A stretch of 64,000 nucleotides of DNA from Narthecium ossifragum (taxonomy: Eukaryota; Streptophyta; Magnoliopsida; Dioscoreales; Nartheciaceae). Position 1 is the first letter of the stretch; every line of letters begins with the position of its first letter. The DNA lies in the NCBI GenBank assembly GCA_963920575.1, contig OY986965.1, positions 19,112,957-19,176,956 of the forward strand, read 5' to 3'. The notes under the pieces are model-generated. The model did not search any database, was not told the DNA's origin, and saw only the letters and a program-made list of their open reading frames with translations. A program made the translations under genes and the position numbers. Of this stretch, positions 22,438 to 34,487 are shown piece by piece.

Positions 22438-22567
22438 CAAGGCCTGATGCTCTTCGTCCCCGTCTGGCTCACCTTCTCCTACAGCATCGGTGCCTTCAGC
22501 ATCTGGGGCGGCGGCTTCCTCTTCCAGTGGGGCGTCATCGACTACTCCGACGGCTACGTCATCCACG
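22438..22567 (+). pseudogene. AMT fragment, central membrane segments
   Basis: Reads [34 protein letters not shown] and DGYVIH, the conserved AMT stretch around transmembrane segments 5-6. A single base is missing after AAGGCCTG, so the preceding KAW is out of frame. AMT similarity stops at GTCATCCAC. The following codons (to 22668) match nothing I know. The roughly 115 AMT residues between this piece and the N-terminal piece are absent and replaced by PORR sequence. Confidence 0.85.
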
Positions 22568-22666
22568 TCTTCCCACGACTCTGCCATGTAGTATTCCCGG
22601 CGAGATCTGGTGGTCCTCCGCCGTCCTCAGCCTCTATGATGTTGTATCCGGAGGTGTTGTGTAAAG

Positions 22667-23137
22667 AGTAGGAAAGAGAAAAGAGAAAAGAGAAAAGAGG
22701 AAAGAGAAAAGAGAAAAGAGAAAAGAGAAAAGAGAAAAGAGAAAAGAGAAAAGAGAAAAGAGAAAAGAGAAAAATGAAAAAGAGAAAAGTGAAGTTAGGA
22801 GCTTGTTGTTGGTTAAGACCAGTATAGGAGGGATAGTAGTGACATCATAGAATGATTCTAGTAGCTGATCGATGAGAATGACGGCGGAGCCGGGGGATCG
22901 AAGGAGGAAAGAGAAAAGATAAAAGAGAAAAATGAAAAAGTGAAAAGTGAAAAGTGGAGTTGAGAGCTTGTGATCAGTTAAGACAAGCATAGTAGGGATA
23001 GTAGGGAAATCAGGGAATGATTCTGATGCCTGATCGCTGAGAATGGCGGTGGAGACGGGGATCGAAGGAGGAAAGATAAAAGAGAAAAAGAGGAAAGAGA
23101 AAAGAGAAAAGAGAAAAGAGAAAAGAAAACAGAAAAA
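22667..23137. repeat. compound tandem repeat: AAAAGAG arrays with a spacer of about 120 bp
   Basis: Three arrays of GAAAAGA/AAAAGAG (22667-22790, 22905-22955, 23070-23137) alternate with two copies of a unique spacer. Each spacer begins near GAGCTTGT, contains GGGATAGTAG and GAATGATTCT, and ends CGGGG(G)ATCGAAGGAGGAAAG. The strong purine bias is strand-specific. Confidence 0.8.
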
Positions 23138-23633
23138 ATTATGATTAATTGACATAAGGTCCAAAATTGAATAATTAATCAACTTAGGGCGCATTTGGAT
23201 AAGCGATGATCCAGCGGATCCAGAGGATGGGAGCGAATCCAGAGGATGGACGGATCCATATAAGTCTAATCCACACGTTTTGGGGCCCAATAGGCCCATT
23301 GGTAACAGTTTTTGTTAGTTATAAAAGGTTAATAACAAATTCACCCTTATTACTCCCCACCCTCGTCATCTCCCCCAACTTCCTCGTGCTTGGAGCTCCC
23401 CACCGACTCTGTAGCCACCTCCGTTAGTACCTGGCAAAGAACCACCTCCGGCGGACCTTCATTAACCCCGGTGAACATCTCGGAGCTCATCCCCGGCCTT
23501 GGTTCCGGTAATACTCTCCGTTGCGACGACCCCAGACCGCCCAGTTCTAGCCATGGCCATCCACGACACCCCCTTCTCATCCCGTCGCGGTCTCCACAAC
23601 CCTCTTCAACCCTAGTGAGCCCCATCCACCATC
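23138..23633. other. possible DNA-transposon terminus and leader-like sequence
   Basis: AGGGCGCATTTGGATAAGC (about 23185) resembles the ends of plant TIR transposons. It is followed by short repeats GCGGATCCAGAGGATGG and GCGAATCCAGAGGATGG, then TTATAAAAGG (about 23319), then a CT-rich open stretch from 23390. No partner end was found. The open frame continues beyond the LTR at 23634 into 26103-26339 but has no recognisable domain. Confidence 0.3.
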
Positions 23634-26102
23634 TGTCGCGCCCCGACCCGCGAAAGCCCAATCGGGCCAGGCGACGCGAACCGGAACCTACAAAACGCGG
23701 AAAAAGAATGGCGAGGGTTCCCTCTAACCTATTGGTCTCCCTAGCAATTCACCAAAAGCACTCCCCAATTAAAAGACAATAATTTAATAACATCGAACCA
23801 CAGATTTAAAACTCAAAGTGTTTTAATATACATATCCTCAGAGAGGGGGAGGTTCAAATACAACATTACTCTCGTAGGAGACTATCTAACATAGGATAAA
23901 AACTGTAAAGGATCACCACCTCTCAAAGTCCACCAGGCGCCGCCGCACCGCCGACCAACTGCCCGGTAGGGGCCACAGAGGAAGAACTGATGCCTGCACA
24001 TGCAAAACGCAGCCCAGGTAGGTGTGAGCACTAATCTCAGTAGGGATCTACACTACGACACACAGAAGGAAGAGGGAAACACAATAGTGTCGCCCTCAAG
24101 TAGGATCTGGGTATACACAGGGGTCCCATAACCCCACCGCGTGTCCCTGAGGCCCAGGGGTAGCACTCCAACACTGTCGACACACAAGCTAAGTAGGCAA
24201 CTTCACTACTCCCGGGTCAGCACAGTGGGACACCGGCTACACCTCAGCTTCCGACTCAAGGCCGACACGACCTCTACAATCATCAAGCAACAAGTGTACC
24301 AGTCATCTAAGCCTATCATCGAATCGACTGGACACCACAATTCGAACCGGGTCCAAACTACCCAACCCCGGTCCTAGGGCTAAGTCCGAGCTTCCAGCCT
24401 CGAGACGGCGACCCACAGATCACCCACGCCCTAACCAATGCAACTAATGCACAACAGGGAAATGCATGCTATGAACATACACAGATGAGAAGCAAAGCAT
24501 GCAACAGTATGTCGAGCATCATAGAAATCAACTGGATTGCTGCAGCGGTACTACCAACCGCTGCCAGCCGATCCGCAGCGGGTCCCGGCGTTACGATGGT
24601 ACCACGACCGTCAACCATGAACTCCTGCAACGGGAAGCAACCCCGAAAACCGCTGAATGAACAGTAAACAATATAATATTATATTCTGAAATATAATATT
24701 ATATTCAAACACCCAAAACCTCTACTTAGGGGCTAATTGATCCCATCGATCCGACATCCAAACGACATCGGATTCAAGATCCAACTTAGCCATCAGTAGG
24801 TGTATATACCAGGATCAACATATTCAAAATTCATAATTATCCAACGGTTTGATTAACGGGAAAACACAAATCAAAACCGTTAATCAAACTAACTTACCAA
24901 TTAATTGTTGCAACGCAGCCCTCCAGCAAAAAATTCATAACAAATCGTAAGAAAATTGGAAAATTATGAAATCAGTTGGGTTAGAGAGTAGAGTCAAAGA
25001 TCGACAACTCTTCTTCTCATCACAATCCAAGATCATGTACGTACTGGCCAAAAAACACGCCGCAAGCCGGCTGTTCTTCAAGAACAGCAGAAAACAGAGA
25101 ATCCGAACTTAATCATGCATAAAACCTACTCAAAACTCATCCAAAGATCATGAAACTTAAATCCATAATTTTACTAGGCATGAGAAATCCAACAAGACAA
25201 AGATCAACAAGATCCAACGGCTAGATTTAAGGAAACCTACTAAAGAACATAGTAGGTAGAAGAACCTACCGAAGAACGCTAATCCCGGCTGATCCCTCGC
25301 AACCAGTCACCAACAAGCCTCCAAACCACACCAGGAGCCTTCCTCTCGTTGCCACAGATCCAACGAGCCTTAGAACACCCAATTTGATGGTCGGAGGAGG
25401 GAGAACGGAAGAGGGGAAGGTGGCTGCCGGAAAAACAGGGGAAGAGCAACGTCGGGAGAGAAGAAAAGAGAAAGGAAGAAGGAGGAAGGGGAAGGAGAAA
25501 AGGAGGAAAGGGGGGAGGGGACAGCCGGGGGAAGGGGGAAAAAGGCGAAGGAGGGGAGGGAAAGTCCTCCCCTTCTGACAAGAGAGAGCGACGGCCAACG
25601 GCGGCCGTCCTCACGAAGCAGAAAAGCCACCGACGCGATTCCGATCGATCGCTCCAAGGAGCGATCGGTCGCTCGCTCCCCGGATCGATCCCAACAACAA
25701 GTCGGATCGATCCGACCAAGTCGGATTGATCCCAACACCAAGTCGGATCGATCCGAGCGGGTCAAAACCTATCGACTCGCTCACGAGTCCGATCGATCGT
25801 TCCGAGGAGCGATCGATCGCTCAAGGGTCGTCAGCTGCCCAAAGGCAAGCTTCCGCGCGCCTGAGCTGGGATCTTCCGATCCCGGGTCCACCTAGCCATT
25901 CTAAACAAGCACTAACACATACAAGGCCAGTGTATGCACACGCGGGTGTAAAACAAACCAACAATGCGCAATTTATCAAATTGCCCTTGTGGTCCAAGAA
26001 ACAATGTGATCCACCGGATCGCACGCTCGACGCGAAGCAAACCAACGAGCCACGGGCCTGACCCAGCCGGTCGACCCAGGAGTAGAGGGACGGGTCCTCA
26101 CA
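23634..26102 (-). mobile_element. solo LTR of the TGTCGCG chromovirus family (2469 bp)
   Basis: Starts TGTCGCGCCCCGACCCGCG and ends CGGGTCCTCACA. Flanks CCATC and CCATT are a TSD with one mismatch. The same LTR type is found at 19996-22190 and 32319-34487. Sense is minus by comparison with the pol-bearing copy. It contains a GA-rich block (25440-25570) and GATCGATC palindromes at 25640-25830. Confidence 0.85.
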
Positions 26103-26339
26103 CCATTAGTCCCGGTGATCTCCAACCTCGAAGCCGCAACCACCGGCGGCATTCTTCCTCCCTTCATCCCGGCGACTCCCGTCACCCACTCCTCCTTCCT
26201 TGGTGAAGTGGCGGCCACCGCGGCGTCCCCTGTTCCTCCTCGTTGCCATCATAACCTTCCCCAAGGTCCCATAATGCTCCCTCTCGCTTCCGAAGTCAAC
26301 CCCCGCCGTCAACCACCACCGACGAGGGGCAACGGTGGT
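26103..26339. other. short host segment between two LTRs
   Basis: CT-rich and GC-rich, open in plus frame from 26115, Pro/Ser-rich when translated. It continues the sequence left of 23634 across the solo LTR. No function can be assigned. Confidence 0.4.
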
Positions 26340-28548
26340 TGTCGCGCCCCGACCCGTGAAAGCCCAACCGGGCCGGGCGATGCGAACCGAAACCTAATGA
26401 AACGCGGAAAATTTGGCGAGGGTTCCCTCTAACCTATTGGGCTCCCTAACAAGTCATCCAAAACACCATCAATTTAAAAGACTAAAATTAACAGAACCTC
26501 AAATCAAAGATTACAATCCAAAAAGTTTAATATACGTATCCTCGAGAAGAGGAAGATTCAAATACAACATTTATACTCCTGTAGTAGACTAACTAACAAA
26601 GGGTTCAAAAAGCAGTAAAGGATCACCACCTCTCATACTCCGCCTGGGGCTGCCGCACCGCCGACCAACTGCCCGGTAGGGGCCACCTACAAAACATAGC
26701 CCGGGTAGGAGTGAGCAACTAAGCTCAATAGGGAAACTACACTACAACACACAGAAGGAAGAGGGAAACACAATAGTGTCGCCCTTTAGTAAAGCCTAGG
26801 TGTACAAGGAGGCCCCATAACCCCACTGCGTGTCCCTGAGGTCCACGATCATGATCTTCCAGAAGAACTGGTCACATGATGGGTCACGCTCAGTAAGCAG
26901 GAACCAACACTGCTGACTCACAAGCAGGGAACCGACACTGCTTGCGGGAAATGGCACCGCTGAGTAGGCGCACCCTCTACTCAAGAGTGGTCATAGCTGG
27001 ACACCGACTACACCTCAGAACTCGACTAGAGATCGACACGACCTCTACAATCATCAACCAATAGGTGTACGAGTAATCTAGGCCTATCATCAAATTCGAC
27101 TGTACACCACAATTCAAACCAGGTCCAAACTACCTTACCCCGGTCTTAGGGCTAAATCTGAGCTTCCAAGCATCGGGATTGCGACCCACATATTGCCCAC
27201 ACCCTAACCTTATGCAACTAATGCGCAACAAGGTGTATGCTATGAACATGCGCATAGAAAACATTTAAGCATGTAATGATGATAGCACACACTGTCAGCC
27301 CGGGGTGGTGAACATGTAATTAAGGTCAAGAACTGCTGTAGTGGTACCACCACCAACTGACATCCAGTTCACCAGCAACCCTACAAACAACAGAAGGCAC
27401 ACCACACAAATAAGGCCCTAGGCGCACGCCGTCATGCAAGGCTAAGGAAGCAGTAGGGCAACTCGTCCACTTATTCTAAACATCCCAAGAGTCATCACTC
27501 TGCTGGTTCACCACTACCCCTAATATGGGGTTAACATGCTTAAAGGCATGTACAAATTTATTAAGCAGTAAAGAAGAACTGCAACCAAAGCCCCGCGGGC
27601 AAAAACCAATGAAAACTCCTCTCTGGCACCAAAGGATCGATCTTTTCCTCCCAGGAAGATCGATCATTCTCGCGACAAGGGGAATCTTCCTTGTCGAGCC
27701 AAAGAAGATCGATCCTTCCTCCCAGGAAGATCGATCATCCTCGTGACAAAGGACATCCCATGCTAACCTGGAACAAGGATCCATCATCTCCACGAGATGA
27801 TCGATCATGCTCGGGCTCAGCATGACCAACAATGAAGGATTAATCATTCACCAAGAATGATCGATCTTGTTGGATTCTCCGGTAAACCTTCGGCGAGAAA
27901 TACCGTCGGAAAACTCCAAAAAATCCCACAAAACCTTGAGATCTGATAGTACGAAGGACCACGAGTCCAAAACCTGTAAGCATGCTAAAAACAAACATAC
28001 AAAATGACGGATCTAAGCTAAAGAACACAAGGAAACTCGAAACTCTCCAAAACCGGAAAACAAAGTAGGTAGGATCCCTACCTAGGCAAGAGCTGCTTCA
28101 ATCCTAGCTGCTAAGCCTTGAATCGTCCTCAATCGCTCCAAAATTTGGCCAGATCTGAGCTCAAGAGCGGTGGATTTCAAAAGGATTTAGGGAAGAAGGT
28201 TGCGTCCGCTTTATAGGTAAACGAACCGACCTATGAATGATCGATCTTTCCCTAAGCAAAGATGGATCCTTCATGACGATCGCGCCTTGACTTTCTGGCA
28301 CTAAAAGATCGATCTTCTAGCAAGAAAATATCGATCTTTTAGGTGTAGAAAGCTAGACTTGGGCTAAAACACAAGCCCAAGCCCGGATCTTTCGATCCCG
28401 GGTCCACCTAACCATTCTAATCAAACACTAACACAAACATGGTCAGTGTGTGCACATGCGGGTGTGAAACAAACCGGCAAGGTATAATTTACCAAATTGC
28501 CCTTACGATCCACAACGAGCCACAGAGGTAGAGAGACAGGTCTTCACA
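26340..28548 (-). repeat. 3' LTR of the chromovirus
   Basis: TGTCGCGCCCCGACCCG at the low-coordinate end, CTTCACA at the other. Beyond 28548 the internal sequence ATCCTAATACCCTTCAAGG is the complement of a degenerate polypurine tract; the intact version is next to the element at 57094-62645. The pol-proximal boundary fixes LTR orientation for the whole family. Confidence 0.85.
27634..27870. repeat. array of paired GATCGATC palindromes in an LTR
   Basis: At least eight GATCGATC or one-mismatch cores. They are arranged in inverted pairs, for example GATCGATCCTTCCT then CCC then AGGAAGATCGATC, each pair able to fold as a stem-loop. By comparison with the plus-sense LTR at 40434-42807 this lies downstream of the TATA box, in the transcribed R/U5 part. 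Confidence 0.8.
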
Positions 28549-28615
28549 TCCTAATACCCTTCAAGGAAATCTCGTCCGGAGATTCGATAAAGGTAGGGCT
28601 CAGAAACAGAAAGAG

Positions 28616-31600
28616 CTACACTGGAAGACAAGACAAAATGTACATGGAGAAGAAAACAACTACGGAAATTCCTGCCGCATGGGAGCCTCGCGCTCCCAGG
28701 TCATCTCCTCGGTGCCTTTGTGCCTCCACAGTATCTTGACCAAGGGAATCGTCTTGAATCGTCTTGCCCTGCAAGACCAGATCCCTCTGGTCAAGTACTC
28801 GAATCGGCTGCTCAACGAAGCTCGCGTCTGCCTTAAGCTCAATGTCATCCACCTTGATGACATGAGACGGGTCTGGGTGGTACTTCCTCAGCATCGACAC
28901 GTAGAAAGTCGGGTGCACAGCTGACATGTGTTGAGGAAGATCCAGGCAATAAACTACCTCGCAGATCCTGTCTAGGATCTCGAACAACCCGACAAACCTC
29001 GGCGCAACCTTGCCACCTCTGCCAAACCTGACGGACCCTCTGTACCGCGAAGCTCGCAAGAACAGTCGGTCGTCGACTGCAAACTCCAACGGTCGTCGTC
29101 TCTGATCTGTATAACTCTTCTGCCGGCTCTGAGCCGTCAGAAGTCTCTGCCTGATCTGCACTAGTCTCTCTGACGACCGCCTGACGAGGTCTGGACCGGT
29201 TGATGAGTCACTAAATATTCATAATTAAAACCCTTAAATTATCTTTGTTAGGCCTAGAGTAGTTGTATTTAATTGTTTGTTAGTTGATTTCAGATTTAAT
29301 CATGATTTGAGAAGAAATACAATAAATTCGGCAAAAAGGATGAATTTATTTTATAAAGACTGCTTCATCGCCTGTCAGGAGAATATTCTCTATAACTTTT
29401 GTATACATCCAAATATTCTGTAAATTTAGTACTTGGTAGAAGACGGCAAGAGCTACCACTTTCATGTTGGACACTTTGCGAGAATCCTGACAGATTAATA
29501 CCATCTTTGAAGACTATGAAGATAAACAGATGTTGGGAAACTAGTCCATCGATGTTCCGGAGAATCTTCGCCAGCTATTCCACATAAGTCCAAATATTAT
29601 GAAATCTTCGAGATCAGACAGAAGACTTACTAATCTACATCTTTCATGTTGGACTCAGTTTCCAATTCCAGCTTGATTGGACCCAGTTGCGACCGGAATA
29701 GACTGCCAGGAGTTAATCCAGGAAATTCGAGTTGTAATAAAAGTCCAACTTAGCCAAAACCCTAATTTCGGGAGTTCTCCTATAAATAGGTTTATTCTTT
29801 CCGAATTTCTGATCTTTTGGGGAGAAAAATCAGAGAGAAAAAGAGAAAGCTAGTGTTTGAAGACGGAGATCTTTCCGCGGGTATCGATGGCTTCCTTCCC
29901 AACACCTATGGATCTTTCTCAAGAGATGAGTAGCTAATTTCTAAACTTAGGGATCTCATGAAACTCTAGTGTAACTTTTTGTATTCTTTGGTTTGAATCT
30001 TGTATTCTTATCAAGACATGATCCTATGAATTTGATTTTTATTATTAATAGAGTTGAAGGAACAGAGTTTCCTTGACGTGCTTTCAGTCCTACATGAATT
30101 CTGTGATTGATTGTAGAGATTCATAGGATGGTTTTCATGTGATTTATGGTTTGCTAGTGAGATAGGCTATGCTAAGTTAGGATAGGTTGTGCCAAGATTA
30201 TTAGGAGTAGTATAACTTAAAGTAATTGTAGGACCGAAGATAATTTATGCCAAGAAAGATAGGTTATGTCGTTAGGAACATAAATCTTATTTTAGGGATT
30301 CATGTGAGCTTGTAGCCGTATGATCCATAATGTTTAGAGATGGAGATAAGAGGATTACTGAAGAATACAGAAAGTGAAACTAAGGTGGATTGAGTAAACC
30401 CTAAATATCTCTCTCATTAGTTTAACAACTTTTACTTGCTTTCATTAGATAGTTTTAGTTAATTCAAACTTATCATTGCTTTTTTTGCTTAGTTTTAGGG
30501 TTTCGAGAATTGATCTGAGTTTCCAACGTATTCCCTGTGGTTCGACTCCGGACTTCACTGCTATTCTACCTAGTAGTGTAGTGATTGAATAAGGATTATA
30601 AATATAATATTTGATTGAGTTTGCAACGTTTTAACGACGACGTTTGTAAGTGATCATCGGTGAGTGAAGCCTCTCCAACCTCTGTCCAGCACACTGGGGA
30701 ACGACACGACCTACCGTACAACGCCTCGAAAGATGCTACTCTAAGACTGGACTGATAGTTGTTGTTGTAGGCGAACTCCACCAAGGGAACGTGCTCCTCT
30801 CAGTTGCCTCCGTCGTCGAGGACACATGCTCTCAACATCTCCTCCAAGATCTGGATCGTCCGCTCTGATTGCCCGTCTGTCTGCGGATGAAAAGCTGTAC
30901 TGAAAGTCAGGAGTGTGCCAACTGCCTCCTGAAAGCCTCGCCAGAACATGCTGGTGAACATGGGGTCACGGTCTGACACGATAGAGTCTGGAACTCCGTG
31001 TAGTCTGACCACCTCTCTGACGTACAAACTGCCCAACCTGTCTGTCGAGTTTGTCGTCCGCATAGGCAGGAAGTGCGCCGATTTGGTCAATCGATCAACG
31101 ATGACCCAAATCGCGTCTTTCCCCCTAGGAGATCTCGGTAGCCCGGTCACAAAGTCCATTGTGATGTGCTCCCACTTCCACTCAGCTAGTGGAAGCGGCT
31201 GAAGTAACCCCGGAGTCCGCTGGTGCTCTGCCTTAACCTTCTGACAGGTAAGGCAGCGCGATACGAACTCCGTCACTGCCCTCTTCATCGCGCATCACCA
31301 GAACTGCCACCGCAGGTCCTGGTACATCTTGGTGCCCCCGGGATGAACTGCAAAACGGGAGTAGTGGAACTCTCGTAGGACGTCGTCTTGTAGAACTGGA
31401 TCTGCTGGAACCGCTACTCTGCCTCTGAACCGTAGCCCTCCGTCTGACGATACTGTCCAGTCTCTGTCTGTGCCCTCCATGCCCGCCGATGTGCACAACT
31501 CCTCGAGCTCTGTGTCACTGCGCTGTGTCTCTAGCACTTTGGCTAGGACTGCTGGCATACTCTGCACTGTGTAGATGTAGCTACTGGATCCCTGATCCTC

Positions 31601-32318
31601 AAACTCGAGCCCCAACTGGCTTGCTGTCTCTAATGTCTGCCACTGCCGCGCTGACAACCTTGCAACTGCTGCTCTGGTGTCTCTCACATGTCTGCTCAGC
31701 GCGTCTGCTACGACGTTTGCCTTACCAAGATGATAATGCAACTCAAAGAGTTAGTCCTCCAGTAGCTCCATCCAGTGTCGCTGCCTCAGGTTAAGGTCAC
31801 GTTGGGTGAAAACGTGTCTCAAACTCTTATGGTCTGAGAAGACAGAGAACTTCTGGCCATAAAGGTAATGGCACCAGGTCTTCAGGGTGAAGACCACCGC
31901 TGCTAGCTCTAAGTCGTGGGTCGGGTAGTTCCTCTCATGGTTCTTAAGTTGACGAGAACCATAGGAAACTACCTGCCCCTCCTGCATGAGGACACACCCC
32001 AAACCCTCACCGTTGGAGTCGTAGTAGACACTGTAACCAACGCCTCGCTCGGGGACGATCATCACCGGTGTACTGGTCAACCTCGTCCTCAGCTCCACGA
32101 AGGCTCACTCACGAGCATCATCCAACACGAACGGGACAGCCTTCTGTATCAGTCTAGTCAACGGTCCAACTACTCTGGAGAAGTCCCGCACGAACCGTCA
32201 GTAGTACCCCGCTAGGCCTAGGAAACAGCGGATCTCGAACATTGTTCTCGGTCTCTGCCACTGTACCACTGCCTCGACCTTGGCCGAGTCAACTGAGATC
32301 CCTGCTGCCGTTACCACG
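28616..32318 (-). pseudogene. gypsy pol remnant: RT end, RNase H, integrase
   Basis: RT end: RPRTMFEIRCFLGLAGYY. RNase H: YYDSNGEGLGCVLMQEG and FSDHKSLRHVFTQRDLNLRQ, with LGKANVVADALSRHV at its end. Integrase: the zinc-binding region HYSRFAVHPGGTKMY...CLTCQKVKAEHQ, then the core with the triad in ITMDFVTGLP, IVSDRDPMF and GQSERTIQILEEML. After the solo LTR comes the C-terminal part with PRFVGLFEILDRI and LPQHMSAVHPTFYVSML. In-frame stops lie at 32198-32200, 32105-32107, 31751-31753, 31295-31297 and 30800-30802. Most of these are TGA in place of Trp or Arg codons, as expected from decay of methylated cytosines. Confidence 0.9.
29201..30656 (+). mobile_element. solo LTR (1456 bp) of an Athila/Tat-like family in the integrase gene
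   Basis: Starts TGATGAGTCACTAAATATTC and ends GTTTGTAAGTGATCA. It matches the 5' LTR at 44557-46010 over its full length and the inverted copy at 17253-18816. Flanks CCGGT and TCGGT are a TSD with one mismatch. The integrase frame resumes across it. Confidence 0.85.
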
Positions 32319-34487
32319 TGTCGCGCCCCGACCCGCGAAAGGCCAACCGGGCCGGGTGACGCGAACCGAAACCTAACAAACCGTGAAAAAATATTGGCGA
32401 GGGTTCCCTCTAAACTATTGGTCTCCCTAGCAATTCATCAAACACCCCTCAATTAAAAAGACATAATTGAACAAACATCGAATCTAAGATTACAAAACCA
32501 AAGTGAATTTAATATACATATCCTCGGAGAGGGGAAAATTCAAATATAACATTTAACACTCCCGTAGGAGACTAACTGACATAGGTTTAAAGCTGTAAAA
32601 GATCGCCACCTCTCAAACTTCACCTGGCGCCGCCACACCGCCGACTAACTGCCCGGTAGGGGCCACCAAAGAGGAGCTAGCGCCTGCACCTACAAAACGC
32701 AGCATGGGTAGGAGTGAGCATAAAGCTCAGTAGGGTTCTACACTACGTCACACAGAAGGAAGAGGGAACTGCAACAGTGTCGCCCTCAAGTAAGACTTGG
32801 GTGTATACAGGGGCCCCATAACCCTATCGCGTGTCCTTGAGGCCCACGATCATGGTCTTTCAGAAGAACTGGTCACATGTCAGGTCACACTCAGTAAGCA
32901 GGAACGAACAATGTAGACTCACAAGCAGGGAACGACACTGCAGGCGGGAAATGACACCATTGAGTAGGCAACTCCTCTACTCAAGAGGCCGACACGACCT
33001 CTACAATCATCAAGCAACAGGTGTACCAGTCATCTAGACATATCATCAAGTTTGACTGTACACCACAATTCGAATCAGGTCCAAACTACCCAACCCCGGT
33101 CCTAGGGCTAAATTCGAGCTTCCAGCCTCGGGACAGCGACCCACAGATCACCCACGCCTTAACCATGCAACTAATGCATAACAGAGAATGCATGCAATGA
33201 ACATACACAGTGAGAGGTAAGCATGCAACAGTATGATAAGACCACATACAAGTCCAACTGGATCGCTGCAGCGGTACTACCAACCGCTGCTAGCCAATCC
33301 GCAGCGGGTCCCGGCATTACGACGGTACTGCGACCGTCAACCGCGGACTCCTGCAACGGGAAGCAACACTGAAAACTCTGATGAACAGTAAAAAAATATA
33401 ATATTATATGTTCTGACATATAATATTATTAAATCACAAAAAATCCTCTACTTAGAAGCTAATTGACCCCATCGATCCGATGTCCAAACGACGTCGGATT
33501 CGAGATCCAACTTAGACATCAGTAGATCAACATGCTGGGATCAACATATCCAAAATCGGAAAACATCCAACGGCTCCATTAACGAGAAATTACTAATCAA
33601 AACCACTAATCTCACTAACTTACCATTACTTGCTGCAACGCAGCCCACCCGTAAGAAATTCATAACAAATCGTAGGAAAATCCGATTCAAAGATCTACGA
33701 CTCTTATGTTCATCATAACACAAGAACATGCACGTACCGATCGGAAAACTCGCCGTAAACCGGTTGTTCTTCAAGAACAGCAGAAACCGGAAAATCTAAG
33801 ATTAAACATGCTTAAATCCTACTAAAAACTCAACCAAAGCTTATGAAACTTAAAACAGAAATTACACTAAGTAAGAGGCATCCAATAACACAAAGAACAA
33901 CAAGATCTAACAGTTAGATCAAGAGAACACCCCTAACTAACACAAGTAGGTAGAAACCTACTGGAAATGCTAAACCTCGGCTGATTCCCTGCTAACCATT
34001 CACCAACCCAGCTTCAAACCACACCAGGGATCATCCTCATGCCGCCACGGATCCAACGAGCCTTCAAACACCCAAAATGGTGGCCGGAGGAGGGAGAACG
34101 GAGAAGAAGAAGGGGTTGCCGAAAAAACAGGGGAAATAGAGCCGCGGGAAGAAGAATGAAGAAGGAAGAAGAAGGAGAAGGAGAAGAGGAAGAAGGGGAA
34201 GTGGAAAAGCCAGGAAAGGGGGAGAGGATAAGGATGAGGGAGAGGAGAGGAGAGGAGAGGAGAGAAAGTCCTCTTTCCCTCTGACAGTGGAGAGCGACGG
34301 CCAACGGCGGCCGTCCTCTCAAAATCCACCGTCAAGACTTTCTGGCACAGGAAGATCGATCTTCTTTTCAAGGAAGATCGATCTCCTTAGCAAGGAAAAT
34401 CGATCTGAAGCAAAAAATATCGATCTTCTTGCCCAGAAATACAAACTTGGGCTAAAACATAAGCACAAGTTTGGATCTTCCGATCCC
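32319..34487 (-). repeat. 5' LTR, first part: subtype like 23634-26102
   Basis: Starts TGTCGCGCCCCGACCCGCG and follows the 19996/23634 LTR subtype through the GA-rich block (34140-34265) to GGATCTTCCGATCC. It lacks the last roughly 200 bp and passes directly into the second subtype at 34488. Confidence 0.7.

Noticed and set aside
22634..23299. 221-aa minus-strand ORF with repeated FLFSLFS
   Set aside because: Translation of the AAAAGAG tandem repeat, not a membrane protein.
25266..25765. Long Pro/Ser/Phe-rich minus-strand ORFs
   Set aside because: They come from the GA-rich block of an LTR. The same block gives similar ORFs at 34000-34371 and 58796-59380, so they reflect composition, not protein.
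27634..27870. CRISPR-like array
   Set aside because: Repeats are short inverted pairs with irregular spacing inside plant LTRs, not direct repeats with unique spacers.
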